NCBI GenBank assembly: GCA_039881145.1
Contig: JAYKKI010000039.1
Coordinates: 19,524,001 to 19,588,000 of the forward strand
Direction of reading: 5' to 3'
Origin: Druceiella hillmani
Lineage: Eukaryota; Arthropoda; Insecta; Lepidoptera; Hepialidae
DNA length: 64,000 bases
Position numbers and translations under genes: made by a program. Below, one piece after another: positions 12,721 through 23,104 of this stretch. Positions within the stretch are counted from its first letter, which is position 1. Every line of letters begins with the position of its first letter. The notes under the pieces were generated by a model. It searched no databases and had not been told where the DNA came from. It saw only the letters and a program-made list of their open reading frames with translations.

Positions 12721-14275
12721 TAAGCGTGGCTCCCCGATTCCGAAACGTAAGACGTATTCTACCTCAATTATTGTAATCGTCTATTTTTAGATTTGTCTAT
12801 AAAGGGTTATGTCGTGACGTTAAACGTTTACGTAATTTTTTTTCGCATCGTTCATAGTATATTTTATTTTGAATCTTATTGGTATTTTTAAATCAAAATA
12901 ATTTTTTTTCATTACAAAATTTTATTTAAAAAATGATAAATTTATTTCGGATTAGATGTGTAACTTTTTAATTATGAAAAATTATATTTTTATTTATGCT
13001 CTACCTGTTTACAAAAAGTTATTTTAATAAATTCCTAATCACTTTGCCATCATTCATCTTACCAACGGATCTACATAACCTAAGATAATAAAAATGGGAC
13101 CATACGTAGTCTTGTGCCTTAAACAAAGATACCCAACCCAATTGGCTTTCAGTAAAGACACCCAACGCTCGCTGCAGACGTTTGAAAGGAAATTCTAAAT
13201 ACCAATTTTTTAGGGCCGTGCAGGATAGCGAAGTGTGGAAGTCCAGATACAAATTTGGGATTTATAGATTATACAAATCTCCAAGAATATCCCAAATCAT
13301 TCGGACCAACCAATCCAGTCGAACCCCCATCTGTCAAAATGTCTTAGGCTATTAATTTCATTCAGGGCTAATTAATTGAATGACGCTGAGAAGGATTTGA
13401 CTATGCCTAGAGTGAAAGAATAGAGAAAGACAACCCTGGAGGGAGAACGCTGAAGGAAGTATATCTCGATGGAGTCGATACTTATAAAAGTGTTTTGTGC
13501 TTGTAAAGAGGAAGATGTACTCTTGTAAAGTTGTTGTAAAATAAGTTATTGCATACTTATATGTACTTATCCCAAATATGGAACATGATTTAAATGTAAG
13601 AAACTATATTGAATTTATAGTATTTTAAAGACAGAAATTGTTTTTTTTCAAATAGTGGTCATCGCTCAAGTTTGCGACAATAATCCAAAATAACCATATA
13701 CAGAGCTATACACATCATAATTTATTTAACGGCTTTGGGTACCAAGTGGACGGTAATGAAGTAGCCTTCGTTTTAGTGGTGAAGCATTTTCGACGCAAAA
13801 TATTTATAAAATACCTTTTTTTCAGTGAATGCTAAAGCTATTCATAACGTTCGTGGGACAATAGTGGAATGTTGAATTAAGGGCGTATGTATATTTTTAA
13901 CGATAAACCTCTACTTTTGTCAAATTTACTCCAAACTTTAGGAATATGTAGTATAATGATATTTGATTTAAAAAAATGGATCTGACCTTCATCTAAAATT
14001 CGCGCAGATTAGTTTTGATTGGTTTCGCTTATTTATTTCATGAAAATCGGCTTTTTGAAACTAATTTCTCGTCAAATGAGGGAAACCCCACATTCCTTGG
14101 AGAATTCGTTTCATACAATTATAGCTTATTTTTCAATGAGGAAAAAGTGGTAAAATTTTAATTTCCTATTCTTTAATTTGAAAAAGAAAACAATTTTTTG
14201 ACGCAATAGCAACAGAGAAAAATAAAAAAAAAATTTATTCAACAAAAATACGGTTTCAAATTCCCATACGTTTTT
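12721..14275. other. Non-coding stretch, possible old element at 13020-13520
   Basis: A less AT-rich patch at 13020-13520 contains a 77-codon - strand frame (13019-13252) and the phrase CCCTGGAGGGAGAACGCTGA near 13433, which suggest a decayed mobile element. No family could be named. The rest is plain AT-rich sequence. Confidence 0.35.
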
Positions 14276-14276
14276 A

Positions 14277-15772
14277 AACAATTAACATTGACGAAATAAA
14301 ATGAACAATTAACGTGTGCTAAACAATTGACATTGACGAAATAAAATGAACAATTAATATGTGCTAAACAAATAACCTTAACAAAATAAAATAAACAATT
14401 GACATGTGTTAAACAATAAACATTGACGAAATAAAATGAACAATTAACGTGTGCTAAACAATTGACATTGACGAAATAAAATGAACAATTAGTATGTGCT
14501 AAACAAATAACCTCACAAAATAAAATAAACAATTGACATGTGTTAAACAATAAACATTGACGAAATAAAATGAACAATTAACTTGTGCTAAACAATTGAC
14601 ATTGACGAAATAAAATGAACAATTAACATGTGCTAAACAAATAACCTTAACAAAATAAAATAAACAATTGACATGTGTTAAACAATAAACATTGACGAAA
14701 TAAAATGAACAATTAACGTGTGCTAAACAATTGACATTGACGAAATAAAATGAACAATTAACGTGTGCTAAACAATTGACATTGACGAAATAAAATAAAC
14801 AATTAATATGTGCTAAACAAATAACCTTAACAAAATAAAATAAACAATTGACATGTGTTAAACAATAAACATTGACGAAATAAAATGAACAATTGACAGG
14901 TGTTAAACAATTAACATTTATAGAATATATTTGGCGTTAATTTTGTAGAAATTCATTATTCACAATTAAATGAAACTACGTGATCTTTGCTAATAGAGGA
15001 TACTAGAAGATGTTGCAATACAACGAAACCTAGGTCGTGGTAAAGAACTTAAAGAAAGTTGAAATAATACTACAACCCGTATTTTCATTTAATTGTGAAT
15101 TAATATTTACAAAATAAAATAAACAATTTAAATGTGATAAACAACATTGACCAAATAAAATAAACAATTAATATGTGCTAAACAAATAACCTTGACAAAA
15201 TAAAATAAACAATTGACATGTGTTAAACAATTCACATTTACAAAATAAAATAAACAATCAAATGTGTTAAACAATTAACATTGACCAAATAAAATAAACA
15301 ATTAATATGTGCTAAACAAATAACCTTGACAAAATAAAATAAACATTTGACATGTGTTAAACAATTAACATTTACAAAATAAAATGAACAATCAAATGTG
15401 TTAAAAAATTAACATTGACCAAATAAAATAAACAATTAACATTGACAAAATAAAATAAACAATCAAATGTGTTAAACAATTAACATTGACCAAATAAAAT
15501 AAACAATTAATATGTGCTAAACAAATAACCTTGACAAAATAAAATAAACAATTGACATGTGTTAAACAATTAACATTTACAAAATAAAATAAAGAATTAA
15601 AATGGATTAAACAATTAGCATTGACAAAATAAAATAAACAATTGACAGGGGTTAAATAATTAACATTGATAAAATGAAGTAAATAATTAAAAAGTGTTAA
15701 ACAATTAACATTGACAAATTAAAATAAACAATTAACAAATGTTAAACAATTAACATTGACAAATTAAAATAT
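14277..15772 (+). repeat. 45-bp minisatellite with higher-order variants, interrupted by an insertion
   Basis: Units of about 45 bp follow the pattern TGTG(C/T)TAAACAAT, a variable middle (TGACATTGACG, AACCTTAACA or AACATTTACA), AAATAAAAT(A/G)AACAATT. Left of 14923 the middle variants recur in a fixed order, so a higher-order unit of three or more is present. Right of 15100 the copies are more diverged and some are truncated. A foreign palindromic element occupies 14923-15100. A 112-codon - strand frame inside is an array artefact. Confidence 0.93.
14923..15100. mobile_element. Palindromic element inserted in the 45-bp array
   Basis: The left arm begins GAATATATTTGGCGTTAATT and runs to AAACTACGTGAT. 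The right part holds ACGAAACCTAGGTCGTGG and returns to the complement ATTTAATTGTGAAT, so the ends are inverted relatives. It belongs with the copies at 19566-19694, 30011-30168, 33489-33598 and 36371-36658. The flanks TTAACATTTATA (14911-14922) and TTAATATTTACA (15100-15111) agree at 10 of 12 bases and may be a target duplication, though the host array itself contains similar words. Confidence 0.7.
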
Positions 15773-15774
15773 GT

Positions 15775-16040
15775 TTTTTGCAACTTTTGTACGACATAAA
15801 AACCGAAAACAAAACTTTGTCTTTAGGATTCATTAATAAAACAAGGTACTTTCTATCCGTCTGTTCTTTCATCCGTCCATCTCACAAACTCTATAAAGTC
15901 TCATCTTTTCCACCTCACATAGGTATAATAATATATAAATATCTACTATTAGTAATTTCCGAAGATGGTTCAATCTAGGCAGCCTTTAGCTCAGAGCGGA
16001 ACAAGTAGTGTAAACTGACTGGTATTCTTTACAAAAAAAA
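15775..16040. other. Short spacer, nothing recognised
   Basis: A 66-codon + frame (15778-15978) has no recognisable features. Confidence 0.35.
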
Positions 16041-16505
16041 TGGCCGTCAGGACCAAGGGCAAGGTTTATAAACCGGCAGTCAGACCAGTTATGGTAGTGC
16101 AGTTCGGACCACAAAGAAAACCCACATAGATAAATTCCATGTGACTGAAATGCGTATGCTGCTCTTGACGAATGATGTAACGCTTAGAGGCAAAGTACGA
16201 AATGAATAGGTATTGGGGAGTTTCAAAGTTGCTCCGATTGCCGATAAAGTCCAGGGACCGAGATTGAGATGGTACGGTTACGTAATGCGGTGACCCGAAA
16301 ATCACATATTGAAAAAGTGCCTTTCTATGGTTTCGAGGAAAAGAAGGAGAAGAACACCTGCTGCTACCTGGCTGGGAAGTGTCAAGTGTGACATGAAGGA
16401 GTCGGGTCTATCTGAAGACGATGCGTATACTGGAAGCGGACTGCGTCTCCAAATTAAGAAAGCTAATCCCACGTAACAGGAAGTGGCGAGGGAAAAGGAG
16501 ACACT
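16041..16505 (+). pseudogene. Non-LTR reverse transcriptase C-terminal fragment, decayed
   Basis: Across shifting + frames the sequence reads GKVYKPAVRPVMVVQFG, HVTEMRML, FKVAPIADKVQGPRLRWYGY, then RRRRTPAATWLGSVK and DMKESGLSEDDA. These match in order the C-terminal segment of insect endonuclease/reverse-transcriptase LINEs (GKVYRTAVRPVxLYG, then MRML, then RLRWYGHVxR, then GRPxxxW, then Dxxx.GLxxxDA). Multiple frameshifts and stops make it dead. The endonuclease and RT catalytic core are absent, as expected of a 5'-truncated LINE copy. The 67-80 codon - strand frames here are shadows. Confidence 0.8.
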
Positions 16506-16509
16506 TATG

Positions 16510-17440
16510 TACACTTATTATATAAGTAAATCCTTCATTAGCAATTAATATTTAAAAAGAAATATATTTATTATGTAAAATGGAAATTGTGAAATGGAAG
16601 TGAAAATATTTTCATGCACTTTCCATAAAGTATCACTGGATAGATCTTCTAAATTGAAGGTTCCATATTCTACCATTTTTTCATTATTAAGATCCATTCG
16701 TGAAGTATAAACTTTCAAAGTGACTTTCCATGTGACACCCTCCCACAACTATTTAATTATTTATTACAGTTTCATTGTAACTTTCATACTAATTAAAGCT
16801 ACTACGTTGATTTTTTTACTGGATTCTATCTTATCGTAAGTTCCATTCACTTTTGTGAGTTGTACCCTTAACGTCATTACAGTTCGACTTATGGACTAAC
16901 TGCAATAAATTGTCATGTACAAAATGTTGCATCATTATCATTATCAACTATCCATTTTCATTCTTATTTAGCAAAGAATGTATAACATCAATATTGGAAC
17001 TCGCGAGTTTTGAATTGAAAAATTCGTCAATGAAGTCTCGGAGATGATTGTCATCAGCAAAGTTTTTTCAAATAAATTATTAACTCTATAAAATAAATCA
17101 ACGAAAGTCGGATGCGCTAGGCCTAGTGAAAATGCAGGGTGTGAAATATTTTCCCATTCAAGCTGTAATGATTCTAATGGAGTAATTCCTACAATATGCG
17201 GCGAGTATTGTCATGCAGAAATAAAACTTTCTCCTGTTGTGGATGTTTCTGAGGTAACTGTTGTATTACCAGGAAGTACTCCCTGATAATCCACAAAAAT
17301 TAATTAGGATTTACCAAGAATTAATAAATCCTTCAAGTAAAATCCCATTTTCGGTTAATTTGCATTAAAAACTTCGAGAGATATTTACAACTAAGGAATT
17401 CTACTTTGTTCTTGTCCCAATATGCTCTTGGCTGGATTAC
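16510..17440. other. Non-coding stretch, nothing recognised
   Basis: One 67-codon - frame (16545-16748) has no supporting motif. No repeat was recognised. Confidence 0.4.
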
Positions 17441-17725
17441 ATATATACAAAATATTTATAACATAATTTAATACTATATTCTAAGTCTATGTTTGCTATA
17501 TTCTAAATACATAATACTATAATATATCCATAAGTAATACTCTAATTTATTCATAAGATATACCAAGAAGTCTTTGTTTACTCTATCTTTACATATTCTA
17601 TGTATATTTACTATATTCTAAATATGTAATACTATAATATATCCACAGTAAAACGTAGACTTACTGTATGCTAATGTATATCCGTTAGTCTACGTTTACT
17701 ATATCTAAGTACGTAATACTCTTGG
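17441..17725 (+). repeat. Degenerate AT-rich tandem repeats
   Basis: Variants of CTATATTCTAA, AATACTATAATATATCC and TACGTTTACTATAT recur three to four times with irregular spacing. An inverted pair, ACGTAGAC near 17655 and GTCTACGT near 17690, lies inside. This is an old, decayed array. Confidence 0.55.
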
Positions 17726-18090
17726 CCATTCTAAGTCCACTTTTCATTTCAATAAAAAAATGTTTTTAGATGAAAATCTAATTATTTTTTAATATTTATT
17801 CAATATTATGCCACGACGATACTATTTAGTGGTAAGAAATACTTTTGTGTAGTAAATCTATAGCATCTGCCTAGAGAGGTTTTGGTAAGGTATTTGAATA
17901 AAAATGGCCATAAGAAAGTTTGGTTTAGAAAATGATTTAACTTGGAGATCTTCCATTTTAAAATTACTAGTGTGAACGACATTATTTTATTACTGTTACG
18001 GAATTTGTATTACTGTTTTTATGGCAACACTGTCGACGTAAAATCTTCGGCAAAGCGAGTGATTATCAATTTGCGGCAAATGTAATTCAG

Positions 18091-18126
18091 TATAAAATAC
18101 GGCGAGCAATCTTGCAGACGGTTTAG
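18091..18126 (+). promoter_or_regulatory. Candidate core promoter of the ZAR1-like gene
   Basis: TATAAAATAC starts at 18091. About 30 bases downstream is AGACGGTTTAGTA, where TTAGTA is a weak match to the arthropod initiator TCAGTY. The start codon follows at 18247, so the 5' UTR would be about 120 bases with no intervening intron. The placement is reasonable but is based only on motifs and position. Confidence 0.4.
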
Positions 18127-18246
18127 TAAATTGGGTTGACATAATTTGCATCGTACCGAGTTAAAATTAAATATACATTATTCCGCATTTAAGTTTTTTA
18201 CAACAATAGCAAGTTTGTCATATTTATAGAAGATAACTACTGAAAT

Positions 18247-18330
18247 ATGGATCCAATCGATGCTCTAACCAACCAATTGGCTGAAGTGTCCATAAAGAAG
18301 AAGCGTAAAAAGAAGCGTAAGAAGAAAAAA
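18247..18330 (+). CDS. ZAR1-like 3CxxC zinc-binding protein, coding exon 1
   Basis: The exon opens with ATG after TGAAAT and encodes residues 1-28: MDPIDALTNQLAEVSI followed by a run of 12 lysines and arginines. It ends on a complete codon at a clean donor, AAA|GTAAG (18331), so it is phase 0. The basic run could serve as a nuclear or nucleolar signal or bind RNA; that is inference. There are no stops and no upstream ATG between the presumed TATA box and this ATG that would give a longer reading frame. The exon is too short to be recognised alone. It is accepted because its phase and basic C-terminus join smoothly to the lysine-rich start of exon 2, about 18.5 kb away. An additional unseen exon in the large intron cannot be excluded. 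Confidence 0.7.
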
Positions 18331-19096
18331 GTAAGATTTTATTTTTTTTTTTTAAAAGATAATTTTTTTTATATCAACTTTAATTTCTGAATTAGATAGG
18401 GAGAGTGACTTATCGTGAATTATTTTGTATAAACATAATCCTCTGATTACAGAATTATTTATATATTTTAAATCATTGCAATTCGTAATACGTTAATTTG
18501 ATAAGTATGAATTGTTTAACGATTTAAAGAAATAAGGTTGTATCTTTAGTTCAACAGAGTTAGCACGGATAACCAAAAGTCTAATATGAGAATCTATTCT
18601 GCCGTATCATTTTAGATTTTATTCCCACTTTAAAGTTTTCAAAAATTGGTCTCAATCAATAGATTTTTGTTTTTAGTTTCTATTGACCGGGTGCGACCCA
18701 CAGAGTGGGGGTAACGAAATCGATCGCAGCGCTCGCTGTAGCAGAAATGGAAATATCTAAAGGCTCCCGTTATATATTGTCATAGATAGTATAATTTATT
18801 TCCCTATATTGCTATGTTTACTTTTGAAACCAGTGTAGTTTAGCAAAACTGCGAATTTTACTGATTTCTTAGAGAAAAATAAATATAAATAACGTTGTAT
18901 TTTAAAAAATAAATCTCGGGCACAATTATTTTATTATGAAAGATTTATTGGATAAATAAATTACTCGCAACAATAAAAATTTTTTCACTATTTGTAATTT
19001 AAATTTATAATTGGATACTGCATATTTAATAAGCTTAAATATGAATAGTGATAATAAGAGGAAGAGTTAAATAAGAGATTAATAAAAACTTTTTGA
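18331..19096 (+). other. Start of intron 1, no further features
   Basis: Following the GTAAG donor the sequence is AT-rich. A less AT-rich patch near 18690-18780 (GACCGGGTGCGACCCACAGA) is unexplained. Confidence 0.45.
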
Positions 19097-19566
19097 AGAT
19101 GTTATCTTTGCTAACAGCCCACCTGATGTTATCTTTACCATGATGTTATCTTTGCTAACAGCCCACCTGACGTTATCTTTACCATGATGTTATCATAGCT
19201 AACAGCCCACCTGATGTTATCTTTACCATGATGTTATCATAGCTAACAGCCCACCTAATGTTATCTTTACCATGATGTTATCTTTGCTAACAGCCCACCT
19301 GATGTTATCTTTACCATGATGTTATCTTTGCTAACAGCCCACCTGATGTTATCTTTACCATGATGTTATCTTTGCTAATAGCCCACCTGACGTTATCTTT
19401 ACCATGATGTTATCATAGCTAACAGCCCACCTGATGTTATCTTTACCATAATGTTATCATAGCTAACAGCCCACCTAATGTTATCTTTACCATGATGTTA
19501 TCTTTGCTAACAGCCCACCTGATGTTATCTTTACCATGATGTTATCTTTGCTAATAGCCCACCTGA
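19097..19566 (+). repeat. 44-bp minisatellite joined to a palindromic element
   Basis: About 10.7 units, each GATGTTATCTTTGCTAACAG, CCCACCT, GATGTTATCTTTACCAT (27 + 17 bp). Variants alternate TTTGCTAA with ATAGCTAA and GATGTT with GACGTT. The words CTTTGCTAA(C/T)AGCCCACCTGA are the centre of the palindromic element seen at 36 kb and 30 kb. The array runs straight into the right arm of such an element at 19566, so it probably arose by amplification from the element's centre. Confidence 0.95.
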
Positions 19567-19694
19567 CGATGTTGTAATACAACGAAACCTAGGTCGTGGT
19601 GAAGAACTTAAATAAAGTAGAAATAATACTGCATCACGTAGTTTCATTTAATTGCGAACAATGAATTTCTACAAAATTAACGCCAAATATATTC
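19566..19694 (-). mobile_element. Palindromic element, right arm only
   Basis: It begins GATGTTGTAATACAACGAAA at the end of the 44-bp array, continues through CCTAGGTCGTGG, CTGCATCACGTAGTTTCATT and ends ACGCCAAATATATTC. The complementary left arm is missing and the minisatellite occupies its place. Confidence 0.75.
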
Positions 19695-22020
19695 AATAGT
19701 TCCCCTCTTTCAAAGGCACTTTCACAAAAGCGAATTTTTAAATTGTTTCATATATATTTTATTGAAAGAAAACTAATAAACATTGATAAGTTAGTTACAA
19801 ACTACGGCTTTGTATTTAAAAAAAAAATTGAATTAACCGATTTTTTTCAGTACAAATCATATTTTTGCAATAAATAATTTGTTATATATTTTGATTCAGT
19901 TTTTGTTTTGAATGTACGATTCTTATATAAATACGGACACAAATTCATATACTCAATTGTAACAAATACTAAACATTAAACATAACAAAATAAAAAGTGA
20001 AATGTAGCAAGTAAAAAACGCATATTCACTGTATTCTAACGACAGATCAAAGAAAAAAGGAGATATGTCATGTACGGTAATTTCTACTAAGCCATGCGTG
20101 TCACTTTCCTGAAGAGCGAGAAATAAAACAAAAAACGAATCATCTCGAGTGAACTTGACCAATAAGGACGATGCTGAAAATAAACATTTATGTAGCGCTG
20201 TCACATTAATGACGTATACCGTACGCGTATTAATGACTTCAAAATATTATTAACGGTATTTTCTTTATTTATTATCGTTTCATTGTGAAGTTTTTTTTTC
20301 ATTTATTAATATTTCACATCTTAAATAAGTATCAATTACATCGCTAGATGGAAACAATAAACCGTCTTTCTTTTTAATCAAAATTATGTTATAATCAGTA
20401 ATTTCCTTCGATTAAATGCTAGTCCTTTTTTTTCTGTAAACATCCACAGGTAAACGTAGATATAACAATTGCTTTAGTTATAAGAAAAAACGCAATAAAG
20501 ACTGTACAATTTGTAATTCCTATAATTGAATAAAACAAAAATAAAATGTAAAAGCAAGTTGTGAGTTTTTTACAGGAAGATTATTTTCGAATTACGTTAG
20601 TCGCAGCTCTAAAGACGGCGCGGAATAATGTATTCTACGTATCCTTGCATCTATATGTACTCGTGTAGCAAGCGGCGCCATCCTGCAGGAAGAAACAGTT
20701 GTGATTTTTAAAACCTTCAAATAACCACTTACCTGTAGAACGTAACTTTATGAATTATTCTTGAATTGTTATTGCAAACAATGATAGCTCATGTTATCAT
20801 TTTTGTAACTTAAAACACAGGTAAAAGCGCGGGGTGGCGATCTGCATGTCGAGCGTGTACGCTGGGTACCAAAACTGGGCACGCGTACACACTTCATATG
20901 GCGTCTTTCTTTCATTATATCCTCCTTGATACTAATTCTAAGAGTGAAGTTCTTGCAAGAGAAGCACTTACAAACTTCTCTTTCCTTTGTATATATCTCG
21001 GTTGGTCCCACCGTCGGATCGTGTGTCAGAATTTGGTTGAATCCATCGCAAACCGAGGGGATATTTAAGGGGAAATTTTCCTTCCTCAATAGGATACAAT
21101 AGTTAAAATAAAGAAAAGGAAAACCATGTCTTTTTAACGGGAGATAAATCAGAATAAACCAACTACTTACGGCTAATCTGAACGCTGCCAGTCATTAGAT
21201 TGGCAGTAAGTAGAAATCTACGGAACAGAGAACCCTGCAGCTGTTATTGCAGACAGAGATGAGAATCTCTGGAAGCCTATCACTAGCTCTACGCAGTGGT
21301 AAGAGTGGTGAAGAAATGTTTGGGGAAGAACAAGTTTTAAATTGCTGTTCCATTTTCTGCAGCAGTGTATTAGAATTTTAACCATTGAATACTATTTTGA
21401 GAGAATTTTAACTATTAAATGCTAGTTTGACATGTAACTGGTAAGTGAAAGTTGGGCCATATATTAGAAAAATTTTTATAAGAAATTGAGTCAAGTCAAA
21501 ATTCCATTTTTTTACAAAAATTCTTCCAACATTTATCTAATTTACGTCATTGAATGTCGATAAAAACTAATAATGTCTTTCTTGATTTTCTCTTGGTTCA
21601 ATTTTTCCGTCTTACTTTCAATGTATATTTTTAATTGTTTTATTTACAGTATTCAAAATTCTGTATAGGTGGTCTATACCAGTACAATAGAACCGGAAAA
21701 ATAATTTGTACAATTGATAATATTAGCGAGTAATAATTTTTTAAACTACAGAAAACCTGGTTCAGGACGTTTTGAATTTTCACTTTCAAAAACTTACTAC
21801 AGAAATATTTTTGCGAATTTCGTAAGGTATTTAAATCTATTACAACACTTTTAATTTCTTTAAATTATATTTCGTACTTATAATAGAAACCTGAACAGAT
21901 CGAACGCCTAATGAATACTCAAATTTACAAACGTTCAGTTTTGATACTTATACAACTCGTCTTTAAGCGCAACGAAGACGACAGGCAATAAGGGTAAAAA
22001 CAAAATGTATAATATTTAAC
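19695..22020 (+). other. Intron 1 segment without firm features
   Basis: A patch at 20590-20690 and another at 20820-21340 are less AT-rich. The second has a 106-codon - strand frame (20769-21089) of unknown meaning. On + near 21250 the short phrase ADRDENLWKPI vaguely recalls LINE tails. Nothing could be assigned. Confidence 0.35.
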
Positions 22021-22023
22021 ACC

Positions 22024-22512
22024 TTAACGTACACGTTTTACAAAAGCAGGCTCTACATAAAAATTCGAACGACTCTGACGTCTGCAAAACCGTGTGTGAG
22101 TCACACACGGTTTTGCATCTTTGCAACACCAAGTATTTAAAAATACACATCTGCGATTTCCAAGAGCAGTGGGTATGGCTATTCCTATGAAGAACATGTA
22201 ATCGATAAACGATCGACTATTCTTGGCGACGCTGCCACATTTTTTTTCGAAATAGTTCGTGACTTTCATATTAGCGTCAGTAGCCTCATTGGCAAGTAAC
22301 ATTCAGCAAGCAATCCGCAACTTTCGAAACAAGTCCATGGCATGAGTTCGGTCTTCTTTACATACTTCAGTATATTTTACCAACGTCAATGTCACACAGC
22401 TTGCGAAAGGACTTGGAAAGACAGTTCTTAAAGCATTCCGTTTAGAAGCGCTGTCGTCAGTCAGAATTATTTTTAGATTAAGAGTCAAATTAGTATGTTC
22501 TTCCAAAAACAC
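22024..22512 (-). pseudogene. MULE-like transposase fragment
   Basis: One - strand frame of 162 codons is broken only by a stop at 22303-22305. It reads LTDDSASKRNALRTVFPS, then KEDRTHAMDLFRKLRIAC, then the stop, then MLLANEATDANMKVTNYFEK. The order TDDSxxExxAL(R/K)xVFP, then K.DR..(L/M)M.LFR, then (M)LYA recalls the MULE/SWIM-type transposase core common in arthropods, whose DDS motif carries a catalytic aspartate. The expected CxFH motif after VFP is degraded. N- and C-terminal parts, including any SWIM zinc finger, are absent. The assignment comes from motif memory. Confidence 0.55.
22083..22117. repeat. Perfect 16-bp hairpin
   Basis: TGCAAAACCGTGTGTG (22083-22098) pairs perfectly with CACACACGGTTTTGCA (22102-22117) around a three-base loop. 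It lies inside the MULE-like fragment in intron 1. Confidence 0.9.
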
Positions 22513-22514
22513 TT

Positions 22515-23100
22515 TCTTGGTAGTTAGAAATTTTCAATCTGGCTTGTATGCATGGTAACATCCACCACCATAGATCAGATTTCTGAGCGTCATCTAGCTG
22601 TTAGTATACCTTATTACCGTAAGGGAAAGCGGCTTAAAGCGAGCACCAGCCTAAAGTGAGCACCCATTTCAAAAGCAAACGTTTACAAACTCAACTTGGT
22701 CTCGCGTCCCATTGGCTTTACACCTCGTCCCGCCTCATTCTGCAGCAGTCGTGTTTCCAACCTCCGATAAACCGCACGGCACCTGTGCGAAAAAAAGAAT
22801 TTCGACGATTTAAAACAAAAAAAGAAGGTATGTACTTTGTGTTTTGTCTAATAGTGAGTGAGCTATGTGGTTACAAAGATGTGCTTAGTCTATTGTGATT
22901 ATCCTACTTTAATTTAATCATATTTTCATGAAAATATCAAGAGAAATTTTAGGTTAAGTTTAGTAAGAATGTGATCGTAATGCAAAAGGCAAAGCGAGCA
23001 TGCCCGCTATGCCCGCTGTTAAATGGAATGGAATGTAGCTATAGACTAGTACCTATTATTTTCTTTAAATTGTTATTGTGCTATTAATTCTTGTTATTTT
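22515..23100 (+). other. Upstream region of the pogo-type remnant
   Basis: It contains AAAGCGAGCACC and AAAGTGAGCACC repeats near 22636-22664 and CGAGCATGCCCGCTATGCCC near 22996. These may be terminal or subterminal repeats of the pogo-type element that follows. No coding sequence was recognised. Confidence 0.35.
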
Positions 23101-23104
23101 TTTA

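Noticed and set aside
20769..21089. 106-codon - strand frame
   Set aside because: No motif, no splice partners and it lies in intron 1. The patch is GC-richer but could not be tied to any family.
21170..21340. LINE or integrase tail suggested by ADRDENLWKPI
   Set aside because: Only about eleven residues resemble such tails. The surrounding frames are closed and no second motif was found.
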